Assembly: GCA_944380845.1 (NCBI GenBank) | Contig: CALWIU010000023.1 | Span: 1-64,000 of the forward strand | Length of the DNA stretch: 64,000 nt | Origin: an uncultured Clostridia bacterium | Lineage (GTDB): Bacteria; Bacillota; Clostridia; Oscillospirales; Acutalibacteraceae | Direction: 5' to 3' | Part shown: in pieces, positions 43,727 through 51,727 of the stretch | Numbering within the stretch: the stretch's first letter is position 1 | Layout of the letters: each line of letters starts with the position of its first letter | The notes under the pieces: generated by a model | Told to the model about the DNA's origin: nothing | Database searches by the model: none | The model's input: the letters and a program-made list of their open reading frames with translations, nothing else | Made by a program: the position numbers and the translations under genes

Positions 43727-44728
43727 ATGGACGGTCATATTCGCTTACAGCAGCTTGATGAAGAGCGCCGTAAATTATCTGCTTATGCCATGCTGTGCTG
43801 CAATACTGCCGGCAGACAGACCGAAGAACCGGAATGCCCGGTACGAACCGCCTATCAGCGCGACCGTGATCGTATTGTTCACTGCAGCGCTTTTCGCCGG
43901 TTGAAAGATAAGACACAGGTTTTTTTGTCGCCTGAAGGGGATCATTACCGGACGCGGCTTACCCATACGCTTGAGGTAGCGCAAATTGCCCGCACCATTT
44001 CACGGGCCTTAAAATTAAATGAGGACTTGACCGAAGCGATTGCGCTTGGTCATGATCTCGGGCACACCCCCTTTGGACATGCCGGTGAGCGCGCGTTGCG
44101 CGCAGTTATGAAAAACGGTTTTACCCACTATGAACAAAGCCTGCGGACAGTTGATGTATTGGAAAAAAATGGCATGGGACTAAATTTGACATATGAAGTT
44201 CGGAACGGAATCCTTTGTCACACAACTGGCACGGAAGCGGTTACGCTTGAAGGTCGGGTCGTCAAACTCGCTGACCGAATCGCTTATGTCAACCATGACA
44301 TTGATGATGCTGAACGGGCAGGCGTTATGCAGGAGGAGGATATTCCTTATGATATCCGAAAAATCCTCGGAGCCAATAAATCCGACCGATTTGACACATT
44401 GGTGATTGATGTAATTGAGAACAGCGGTGAATCCATTAAAATGTCTCCCGATGTGGACGCCGCTTTTAATAAGCTGCACCGCTTCATGTTTGAAAAGGTG
44501 TATACCAATCCTATCTGTAAAGGCGAAGAGAGCAAAGCAATTGAATTGGTAAAAATGTTGTTTTATCATTATTGCAAACACCCGGAGGATATGCCGGTCT
44601 TTTATGAAGACATCGTCCGAACGGAAGGTGCAGAGCGCGGCGCCTGCGATTATATCGCCGGAATGTCTGACCGCTTTGCGAAAAATGCCTATATGAGTAT
44701 TTTTGTGCCAAAATCCTGGGAAGAATGA
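43727..44728 (+). CDS. HD-domain deoxynucleoside triphosphate triphosphohydrolase (Dgt-like)
   Basis: 333 aa, the short Firmicutes dGTPase-like type. HD metal motifs: the His in RTRLTHTLEVAQIAR, HDLGHTPFGHAGE, and Asp in KLADRIAYVNHDIDDA. The N-terminus FRRLKDKTQVF is also characteristic. It removes triphosphate from dNTPs or acts on related nucleotides. It lies just upstream of dnaG and rpoD, the usual order in Clostridia. GAGGTGATAAA precedes ATG 43727. Confidence 0.92.
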   Translation: MDGHIRLQQLDEERRKLSAYAMLCCNTAGRQTEEPECPVRTAYQRDRDRIVHCSAFRRLKDKTQVFLSPEGDHYRTRLTHTLEVAQIARTISRALKLNEDLTEAIALGHDLGHTPFGHAGERALRAVMKNGFTHYEQSLRTVDVLEKNGMGLNLTYEVRNGILCHTTGTEAVTLEGRVVKLADRIAYVNHDIDDAERAGVMQEEDIPYDIRKILGANKSDRFDTLVIDVIENSGESIKMSPDVDAAFNKLHRFMFEKVYTNPICKGEESKAIELVKMLFYHYCKHPEDMPVFYEDIVRTEGAERGACDYIAGMSDRFAKNAYMSIFVPKSWEE

Positions 44729-44751
44729 GTTTTGAAGGGGGGGCGTTCCTT

Positions 44752-46494
44752 ATGCGCTTTACCGATGGCTTTTTAGAAGAGCTGCGAGCAAAAAATGATA
44801 TTGAAACCGTTGTATCTTCTTATGTGCAGCTCAAGCCAAGCGGTAGACTTTTATCCGGACTTTGCCCCTTCCATGGAGAAAAAACACCTTCTTTCTATGT
44901 CTATCCTGAAACGCAGTCCTACTACTGCTTCGGCTGTGGAGCTGGCGGTGATGTCATCACTTTTGTACGCACTGCCGAGAACTTAAGCTATGTTGATGCC
45001 GTTCGGCTGCTTGCCAACCGCGCTGGATTAGCCATGCCCGAAGATCAGGCTGATGATGGTACGGCAAATTTAAGAAAGCGCTGCTATTCCGCAAACCGCG
45101 AAGCTGCAAAATTTTTTCACCAAATGCTTCAGTCTGATGTAGGGAAAAGCGGTTTCCAATATTTTCATTCCCGCGGCGTCACGCCGGCAACGATCCGTCA
45201 TTTTGGACTTGGTTTCGCCCCTGATGATTGGAATTGCCTGACAAAACACTTACGCTCTCTGGGCTTTCGCGACGATGAATTGGTTCAATTCAATTTGTCC
45301 CGCAAATCAAAAAACGGAAGAGTCTATGACGCCTTTCGCAACCGTGTCATGTTTCCGATCATTGATTTACAAGGCAATGTTGTCGCATTCGGCGGGCGGG
45401 TATTGGATGATTCCAAACCAAAATATTTAAATACCTCTGATACGGTTGTTTATAAAAAAAGCCGCGGTGTTTTTGCATTGAATTTTGCAAAAAATAACAG
45501 CACAAAAGAGTTGATTCTCTGCGAAGGCTATATGGATGTGATAGCGCTTCACCAGGCCGGCTTCACCAATGCAGTTGCCGGACTCGGCACGGCATTGACC
45601 GAAGAACAGGCATTGCTTTTATCCCGCTATGCCAGTCAGATCAACATTTGTTATGATGCTGATGAGGCGGGTAGGAAAGCGGCGGAAAAAGCCGTACGCA
45701 TTTTTTCAAGAACAAATGTAAAAATCAAAGTTCTTCGTCTGACCGGCGGGAAAGATCCTGATGAGATCATCAAAAATTCAGGTGTGGAAAAAATGCGCAG
45801 CATTCTGTCCGGTGCGATGAATGACACGGAATTTCGCTTGAGTCAGGCAAAAGAACACCTTGATTTGCAAGTCGCAGACGATCGATTGTCCTATGCGAAT
45901 GAAGCGGTAAAAATCCTCGCTACCCTCTCGAATCCAATTGAGCGGGATCTTTACGCGTCCAAGATCGCGAACGAAAGCGGTGTGTCAAAATCAGCCGTTT
46001 TGTCACAAATTGATCGCGCTCGCCATTATCAGCAAAAAAAACAGGATCAGACACGATTTGCACTCATTGAGAAGCAAATGAACGCCTTTTCAAAAAATGA
46101 TTTTTATCCACCGGGAACGCCGATCCGAGTTCGTAATGCCGAAGAGCATCTGTTGGCGTCTTTATATCGGAATCCTGATTTTTTAACTTCTTCCTGCAAA
46201 GAACTTTCAGCAAATGACTTTTCTTCTCAAACAAATCGCACCATTTTTCAAAGACTGACGAAAATCATCGAACAGGGGAAAAACCCGTCGATTCATGCTT
46301 TTAATGATTGTCTGACGCCAGATGAAATGGGGCATTTATCGAAAATTCTGACATTATCTGAAAAATTGGGAAACAATCAAAAAGAGTGTCAGGATTGCGT
46401 TGCGGCTATTCAGGAAGCAAAAAAAGCTGTCGCGCCGCAGGCCATCGGAAAACTAAGCGACGATGATTTTTTAAAATTATTTACCAAAAAATAA
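44752..46494 (+). CDS. dnaG: DNA primase DnaG
   Basis: 580 aa. The N-terminal zinc finger (CPFHGEKTPSF then CFGCGAGG) binds template DNA. The RNA polymerase core begins at about residue 115. The TOPRIM motif ILCEGYMDVIALHQAGF with YDADEAGRKAA binds the metal ions. The C-terminal helicase-binding region is present but weakly conserved, as usual. ATG 44752 is used because GGGGGGGCG is well placed; the reading from 44725 is rejected. rpoD follows 41 bases later. Confidence 0.97.
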   Translation: MRFTDGFLEELRAKNDIETVVSSYVQLKPSGRLLSGLCPFHGEKTPSFYVYPETQSYYCFGCGAGGDVITFVRTAENLSYVDAVRLLANRAGLAMPEDQADDGTANLRKRCYSANREAAKFFHQMLQSDVGKSGFQYFHSRGVTPATIRHFGLGFAPDDWNCLTKHLRSLGFRDDELVQFNLSRKSKNGRVYDAFRNRVMFPIIDLQGNVVAFGGRVLDDSKPKYLNTSDTVVYKKSRGVFALNFAKNNSTKELILCEGYMDVIALHQAGFTNAVAGLGTALTEEQALLLSRYASQINICYDADEAGRKAAEKAVRIFSRTNVKIKVLRLTGGKDPDEIIKNSGVEKMRSILSGAMNDTEFRLSQAKEHLDLQVADDRLSYANEAVKILATLSNPIERDLYASKIANESGVSKSAVLSQIDRARHYQQKKQDQTRFALIEKQMNAFSKNDFYPPGTPIRVRNAEEHLLASLYRNPDFLTSSCKELSANDFSSQTNRTIFQRLTKIIEQGKNPSIHAFNDCLTPDEMGHLSKILTLSEKLGNNQKECQDCVAAIQEAKKAVAPQAIGKLSDDDFLKLFTKK

Positions 46495-46535
46495 TTGATA
46501 TCATATAATATAATAATTTAATTGGAGTGGGTATC

Positions 46536-47639
46536 ATGGAAAACACCGAAAAGAAAACCAATAACTTACAGGCATTGATTGATAAAGGCAAAGCTGCCGG
46601 TGGCAAGCTGACAACGCAAGATATCGATACGGCTATTTTGGAAACGGAATTCGATATTGAAGAACTGGACAAGCTGTATGAGACACTGGAGCAAAATGGC
46701 ATCGAAATCGTCGATGATATGACCAACGCGTCCCTTGATACGATCAATTTTGACGGCGATATTCCGAAGGATTATGTCGAAGATGATTCCTCAGACAGCA
46801 AAAATATGCCTATTGATGACCCGGTAAAAGTGTATTTGAAAGAAATCGGTAAAGTGCCGCTGTTAACACCGGAAGAAGAAATCGAACTTGCCATTCGCAT
46901 TCGGGATGATGACGACCCCGCCGCAAAGAAAAGACTGGAAGAAGCCAATTTGCGTTTGGTTGTCAGCATTGCAAAGCGCTATGGCGGTCGAGGGATGAGT
47001 TTTCTTGACCTGATTCAGGAAGGCAATCTCGGACTGATTAAGGCTGTTGAAAAATTCGATTATACAAAGGGCTTTAAATTTTCCACATATGCAACCTGGT
47101 GGATTCGTCAGGCGATCACCCGTGCCATTGCGGATCAGGCTCGCACGATCCGCATCCCGGTTCATATGGTTGAAACCATCAACAAGGTGAAAAAAACAAA
47201 CAGTCTGCTTCTGCATAAAAACGGCAAAGATCCAACAGCAGAAGAAATCGCTGCTGAAATTGATATGCCGGTTGAAAAAGTTCGTGAGATCCTTCGCGTG
47301 GCTCAGGAACCGGTTTCTCTTGAAACACCGATCGGCGAAGAAGAAGACAGTCATCTTGGCGACTTCATTCCGGATGACGATGCTTTGGCGCCCGTCGATG
47401 CCGCTTCACAACTTTTGCTGAAAGAAGCCCTTCGCTCCGTCTTAAAAACCTTGACGCCTCGTGAAGCAAAAGTGCTTTACCTGCGTTTTGGCCTGGAAGA
47501 CGGACACCCGCGCACATTGGAAGAAGTCGGCAAGGAATTTAATGTTACCCGTGAACGCATTCGCCAGATCGAGGCAAAAGCGCTTCGCAAACTGCGTCAT
47601 CCGCAGCGCAGCAAGAGGCTGAAAGATTTTTTGGATTGA
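46536..47639 (+). CDS. rpoD: RNA polymerase primary sigma factor RpoD/SigA
   Basis: 367 aa. Region 1.2 ([12 protein letters not shown]), region 2 ([29 protein letters not shown] is split over 2.3-2.4), region 3 and region 4.2 ([28 protein letters not shown]) are all normal. It explains why promoters in this window match TTGACA/TATAAT. The N-terminal 1.1 region is short, as in Firmicutes. ATG 46536 follows GGAGTG; an upstream GTG is part of that site. Confidence 0.98.
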   Translation: MENTEKKTNNLQALIDKGKAAGGKLTTQDIDTAILETEFDIEELDKLYETLEQNGIEIVDDMTNASLDTINFDGDIPKDYVEDDSSDSKNMPIDDPVKVYLKEIGKVPLLTPEEEIELAIRIRDDDDPAAKKRLEEANLRLVVSIAKRYGGRGMSFLDLIQEGNLGLIKAVEKFDYTKGFKFSTYATWWIRQAITRAIADQARTIRIPVHMVETINKVKKTNSLLLHKNGKDPTAEEIAAEIDMPVEKVREILRVAQEPVSLETPIGEEEDSHLGDFIPDDDALAPVDAASQLLLKEALRSVLKTLTPREAKVLYLRFGLEDGHPRTLEEVGKEFNVTRERIRQIEAKALRKLRHPQRSKRLKDFLD

Positions 47640-47646
47640 GGTTTAT

Positions 47647-48084
47647 ATGATTCGCAAACTCTGTTTATCCGACCATGAGCGCTATCTCGAAATGGTTGCA
47701 GACTTTTATTCTTCTCCCGCTGTTTGTCATCCGGTTCCCGCTTCTTATTTTGAAAAAACTTTTTCAGAACTGATGGCGTCTGATGTCTATGCGGAATGTT
47801 TTGTTTACGAAAAGAACCGGGAAATCAGCGGTTATGCGTTGGTTGCAAAAACCTATTCCCAAGAGGCGGGCGGACTTTGCATCTGGATTGAGGAATTATA
47901 TACCAGTCCGAATGCACGCGGTCAGGGGATCGCAACACAACTTCTGCAATTTTTGCAAAACGAGTACATAACCGCCGCGCGGTTTCGTTTAGAAGTGACG
48001 CCTGAAAACGAAGGTGCTGTTGCACTGTATCAAAGACTGGGATTTTCCTTTTTGGGGTATTCACAAATGATAAAGGAGCGTTAG
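47647..48084 (+). CDS. GNAT-family acetyltransferase
   Basis: 145 aa, one GNAT domain. The acetyl-CoA loop is in LYTSPNARGQGIATQLLQFL (about residues 87-106), and VALYQRLGF is at the C-terminus. The acceptor is unknown. It starts seven bases after rpoD, so it is probably read from the same transcript, and runs directly into the HAD gene. Confidence 0.87.
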   Translation: MIRKLCLSDHERYLEMVADFYSSPAVCHPVPASYFEKTFSELMASDVYAECFVYEKNREISGYALVAKTYSQEAGGLCIWIEELYTSPNARGQGIATQLLQFLQNEYITAARFRLEVTPENEGAVALYQRLGFSFLGYSQMIKER

Positions 48085-48085
48085 C

Positions 48086-48889
48086 ATGAAATTCCAAAAC
48101 TGCTTGCTCGCCAGTGATTATGATGGAACGCTGTACGCTGATGATGGAAAAATTCAGCCTGATGTTCTTGAAGCCATTTCCTATTTTCAGCAAAACGGCG
48201 GAACTTTCACGGTCTGTACCGGCAGAGTGGCAAAAGGCTTTCATGCTTATAATCCGGCTTACATCAATGCACCGGTTCTTGTTGCAAACGGGGCTGCTGC
48301 TTTTGACTATGAAAAAGGCAAATATGTTTTTTATAATGGCATTGGTTCGGAAGGTATCTCCGCCGTTCGAGCCCTTATGATGGAGTTTCCAGAATTGTCC
48401 ATTGAGCTGTACGGAACAGAAGAAATCAGCGCCATACATATGAGCGAAAATACGGTTCGGCACTTCACCGCACAGGACTTTTCCTTCCTTCAGGTGGAAG
48501 ATCCGCAGCAAGTGCGACTGCCGTGGTGTAAAATCATGCTGGATGCCGGTGTGGATTCTCAGCGTGTACAGGATTTTTTATCAAAGAACATCAAAGATCC
48601 GATTTTTCTGCCAACAACCGGCAGTTTTGTGGAGATGCTTAAACGCGGCGTAAACAAGGGGACCGGTCTGCTGCGTCTTGCGGATGCGCTGGAAATCCCG
48701 CACAACCGCGTTTTTGCAGTTGGCGACGGTTATAACGATGTTGATATGCTGAAGGCTGCTGAAATTGGTTTTGTGCCAAAAAACGGCAGCTCTGAGGCGC
48801 TGGCTGCCGCAGGGCAGGTCGTTCGTTCAAATAATGATGGTGCCGTAGCTAATGTCATTGAAATATTGGATAGGGTATTGAAAGCATGA
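48086..48889 (+). CDS. Cof-type HAD phosphatase
   Basis: 267 aa, HAD class IIB. Motif I DYDGTL has the nucleophile Asp (residue 11). Motif II is VCTGR, motif III the Lys in KRGVNKGTGL, and motif IV GDGYNDVDML. These enzymes dephosphorylate sugar phosphates or similar small metabolites; the substrate cannot be told. AAAGGAG lies inside the end of the GNAT gene and the stop overlaps the next start. Confidence 0.9.
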   Translation: MKFQNCLLASDYDGTLYADDGKIQPDVLEAISYFQQNGGTFTVCTGRVAKGFHAYNPAYINAPVLVANGAAAFDYEKGKYVFYNGIGSEGISAVRALMMEFPELSIELYGTEEISAIHMSENTVRHFTAQDFSFLQVEDPQQVRLPWCKIMLDAGVDSQRVQDFLSKNIKDPIFLPTTGSFVEMLKRGVNKGTGLLRLADALEIPHNRVFAVGDGYNDVDMLKAAEIGFVPKNGSSEALAAAGQVVRSNNDGAVANVIEILDRVLKA

Positions 48890-49386
48890 ATGATAAAATT
48901 TTATACCGCGCAAAATCATATGTGGTGAATGAAACCCCGCTCTATCATGATTGCGGCAGATTGTGCGATCATTGCTGCTGCCACGGGGATGACAAAACCG
49001 GGATGGAATTATTTCCCGGGGAATTTGAAATGGAAAATCTCCAGCAATGCGGGGCTTTGCATGGAAATATTTTTGTTTGCCACGGTCAATGCGATCGGAA
49101 GCATCGCCCCTATGCCTGTATGATTTTTCCTTTGTTCCCGCTTCTGGCAAAGGAAGATGACGGCCGTTTGAATGTTCATTTACACTTTGATGTTCGCGCC
49201 CGTTCTCTTTGTCCGCTGACCTTTGCGCAGCTTCGCCCGGATTTTATTCGTTCGGTTCGCCGCAGTGTGCTGGTGTTGTGTGAAGATGAGGATTATCGAT
49301 CCTGCTTACTGGAAAGCTCTGAAAAGATGCGCGATGCCATTCGACTGAATTCGATGTTAAATCTGCCTGATCTCTGTTCTTTTTGA
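48886..49386 (+). CDS. YkgJ-like Cys-cluster protein, function unknown
   Basis: 166 aa with many Cys: CGRLCDHCCCH at residues 23-33, then CGALHGNIFVCHGQCDRKHRPYAC is split by a few residues. The RPYAC..FP part is like the YkgJ zinc/iron-chelating family, in which eight Cys bind a metal cluster. The C-terminal half has CEDEDYRSCLL. The role in this type of Clostridia protein is unknown. It overlaps the HAD gene as ATGA and is the last gene before the terminator. Confidence 0.75.
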   Translation: MNDKILYRAKSYVVNETPLYHDCGRLCDHCCCHGDDKTGMELFPGEFEMENLQQCGALHGNIFVCHGQCDRKHRPYACMIFPLFPLLAKEDDGRLNVHLHFDVRARSLCPLTFAQLRPDFIRSVRRSVLVLCEDEDYRSCLLESSEKMRDAIRLNSMLNLPDLCSF

Positions 49387-49403
49387 GAGCGAATAAAAAA
49401 ACA

Positions 49404-49446
49404 AAGCCATGGTAACTGATTCAAAAAGTTATCATGGCTTATTTTA
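49404..49446 (+). terminator. Terminator between convergent genes
   Basis: A 14-bp stem with one G-T pair (49404-49417 with 49427-49440, AAGCCATGGTAACT) is followed by ATTTTAT. It can serve both strands. Confidence 0.8.
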
Positions 49447-49468
49447 TAGACAGAGAAGGGGAGACAAA

Positions 49469-50371
49469 TCAAGCGAAGCCGCGCATTTCTTTCAGCTGGC
49501 GATAATTTATCAATTCTACGCCGATTGAATGAAAATATTTCTGTGTTTCGGGATCTTTAAATAACTGATATTCCCAGACCCGATGCTGCCAGGACGAGGT
49601 AATCGCCTTTAATTCATCACTTTCAACAGCGGGATGAATATATGTTTCCGTAACAGCGCCGGGGACAAAAGAGCGATACAACTCAAAAATATACTCACGA
49701 TAATTTTCAAAACTCTCTTTTTGAGGCCCTGCCCAATCTCCTGGCATTAAATAATCCGGTGTGGCGACTTTTTTTTCTTTTGTATATTTTGCAAATTGTG
49801 CAAACATACCTAAAACCAATTGCTTGTCGATTTTAATACCCAGCATTTGATTGCTGAATTGCTCATCCGTGAAACACGCCGGGAGACGGAAGGGAAGTCC
49901 GTATTCACCGGCAAGATCAACGGTTTGCTGCAAGAGGGAAAGCCGACCGGTTTCGATTCCATATAACGACCCCATATGATTGTCTAAATGGGAAGGGTTT
50001 AAGCCGAGAGTTTTTAATTTTTCAATTTGCGCTTTACATTCAACAGCAATTTGTTCATCAGACGCATGCTTTTCAAACTCATCGCTTTCATGGAAAAAAT
50101 ACCCTTCCTGATCGCGAAGCGAATCAGAATTTTCAGCACTGACAGGCCCCCAGCGATAGTTTTTCCACTCGCTGGTGGTTGTCAAATGAACGCCAATGGC
50201 ATATTCCGGATGCTCTACTGCGAAAGCGACCGCTTCCTTACACCACGAGCAAGGTGCCATAATGGTAGAAGAGGAAATACCGCCGCATTGAAATAGCTCT
50301 TTTGTGGCAACATTATGGCTGTGACACATTCCAAAATCATCAGCATTGATAATTACATATTTTTTCTCCAT
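49469..50371 (-). CDS. ChbG/YdjC-family carbohydrate deacetylase
   Basis: 300 aa. The YdjC hallmark is NADDFGMCHSHNVA (metal Asp) at residues 8-21, then the HLTTT and SHLDNHMGS stretches give the His ligands. The family removes acetyl groups from chitooligosaccharides or other N-acetyl sugars. It is the last gene of the five-gene minus-strand operon. ATG 50371 is preferred to a TTG three codons upstream that abuts the GAGAGG site. Confidence 0.9.
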   Translation of the reverse strand: MEKKYVIINADDFGMCHSHNVATKELFQCGGISSSTIMAPCSWCKEAVAFAVEHPEYAIGVHLTTTSEWKNYRWGPVSAENSDSLRDQEGYFFHESDEFEKHASDEQIAVECKAQIEKLKTLGLNPSHLDNHMGSLYGIETGRLSLLQQTVDLAGEYGLPFRLPACFTDEQFSNQMLGIKIDKQLVLGMFAQFAKYTKEKKVATPDYLMPGDWAGPQKESFENYREYIFELYRSFVPGAVTETYIHPAVESDELKAITSSWQHRVWEYQLFKDPETQKYFHSIGVELINYRQLKEMRGFA

Positions 50372-50384
50372 TATTTTCAACCTC

Positions 50385-50867
50385 TCAATTTGTTGCTAAC
50401 TCCCAATTTTTGCACACATCGATCCAATCAAGATACCCGGATGCCGCTTCAAGTTCCGGAATGGTTAATTTTACCGCGCTGTTAGCGCTGCCGCAGGCAG
50501 GATAGACAAAATCGAAGCGCTTTAATGAGACATCAAGGAAAACGCGCGCGCCATCCTGAATACCAAACGGACAAACGCCGCCAACTGAATGACCGATCAT
50601 ACTTTCCACTTCCGGAGAAGTCAGCATTTTTGCTTTTGTGTGAAAATACGCTTTAAACTTTGCATTGTCCACCTTTGCATCACCGGCGGCAACAATCAAA
50701 ACAGCGGTACCGTCAACACCAAATGTCAAACTTTTTGCAATATGTTTTTCTTCACAGCCAAGGGCTTCCGCTGCCAAAGCTACGGTTGCGCTTGAAACCG
50801 GAAAGGTCTGAATACGATCTGCCAAATGAAACTTTTCTAAATGTTTTTTTGCCTTGTCAAATGCCAT
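50385..50867 (-). CDS. YbaK/EbsC-type aminoacyl-tRNA deacylase
   Basis: 160 aa, one YbaK domain. The LGCEEKHIAKSLTFGVDG and GHSVGGVCPFG stretches are the family hallmarks; the Lys in AKSL is the important active-site residue. Such proteins clear mis-acylated Cys- or Ala-tRNA-Pro. The exact substrate is not determined here. It lies 17 bases downstream of darA and 13 bases upstream of the chbG-like gene. Confidence 0.9.
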   Translation of the reverse strand: MAFDKAKKHLEKFHLADRIQTFPVSSATVALAAEALGCEEKHIAKSLTFGVDGTAVLIVAAGDAKVDNAKFKAYFHTKAKMLTSPEVESMIGHSVGGVCPFGIQDGARVFLDVSLKRFDFVYPACGSANSAVKLTIPELEAASGYLDWIDVCKNWELATN

Positions 50868-50884
50868 GAATAAGCCTCGGTTCC

Positions 50885-51214
50885 TTAATACTTTTCCATT
50901 TCATCTACACTGAGAACAAATACCGTGGCACCGCCGACAGTTACTTCGTCACCGGGCAAAATGTCGTTTGCAAGGCCTCTGCCATAAGTGGAAGTAGTTG
51001 TACTGACTTTTTTTCTGGTATTGGAAAACTCAGATATGATTTTTTTAATATGCGGGACATCCTGATCTTCAGCACCAATCAAAAATGTAGTATTACCGAC
51101 CATCAAAAATCCACCGGTAGTGGATAATTTTGTAACGCTATACTTCTCTCTTGTCAGGGCAGATGCAACGACCGCACTATCATCATTGTTAACGATTGCA
51201 ATAATCAATTTCAT
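50885..51214 (-). CDS. darA: Cyclic di-AMP receptor DarA (PstA/YaaQ)
   Basis: 109 aa, PII-like fold. Motifs MKLIIAIVNNDDSAVVASAL, TKLSTTGGFLMVGNTTFLIG and TYGRG are those of DarA, which forms trimers and binds c-di-AMP. Bacillus darA lies between tmk and holB. Here it instead follows an ABC exporter and DUF1854 gene with 12 bases between. The target of DarA is not established in any species, so this context is of interest. Confidence 0.93.
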   Translation of the reverse strand: MKLIIAIVNNDDSAVVASALTREKYSVTKLSTTGGFLMVGNTTFLIGAEDQDVPHIKKIISEFSNTRKKVSTTTSTYGRGLANDILPGDEVTVGGATVFVLSVDEMEKY

Positions 51215-51226
51215 AAAATGTCCTCC

Positions 51227-51712
51227 TTACAGGCACGGCATAATCATTTTTCTGCTTCTTTTGTCCAGTTGATTGACATCGGGGATTTCATAGCGGTTAT
51301 CATTCGCGTCTTTAATCAGAACGCGGCCGTCGTAGAGCGGCTTGACTGCGGTTAAATGATTGCGGATTTCAAAAGTAAAAACGCCACGATCCGTTTCAGC
51401 CGTCCACATCCATATACCGAATTTATCGCTCATTTTGATAAAACGCTTGATCTTCGGCATCATATAATACTCATCTAAAGCAGATTGCACGGTTTGGCGC
51501 TCCTTTTCCGGCAAGGTAGACATTTTACGGATAATTGCTACATCATGGCCTTCTTCGTCCAAAAGAGCAATATACCGATCCTTACCGCTGACAGGAAACA
51601 TACGATGCGGTTCAAGCGCCTGATAAGTTTCGCCGTTATAAAACTCCGTATCCAAAAAGATCCCGTCATTTATGGTAAATCTCACTTCAGGTCCATCCAG
51701 ATAACGCGGCAT
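51227..51712 (-). CDS. DUF1854 protein, ABC-transporter partner
   Basis: 161 aa, DUF1854. The C-terminal part (ETDRGVFTFEIRNH, then LIKDANDNRYEI and LDKRSRKMI) has the family's conserved pattern. As I recall, the family sits beside ABC transporters with N-terminal extensions, including cyanophycin-associated ones in Proteobacteria. The neighbour upstream is exactly such a transporter, 15 bases away, and darA follows 12 bases later. No cyanophycin genes are in the window. Function unknown; role with the exporter is inference. Confidence 0.82.
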   Translation of the reverse strand: MPRYLDGPEVRFTINDGIFLDTEFYNGETYQALEPHRMFPVSGKDRYIALLDEEGHDVAIIRKMSTLPEKERQTVQSALDEYYMMPKIKRFIKMSDKFGIWMWTAETDRGVFTFEIRNHLTAVKPLYDGRVLIKDANDNRYEIPDVNQLDKRSRKMIMPCL

Positions 51713-51727
51713 AGTGTATCCCTCCCA

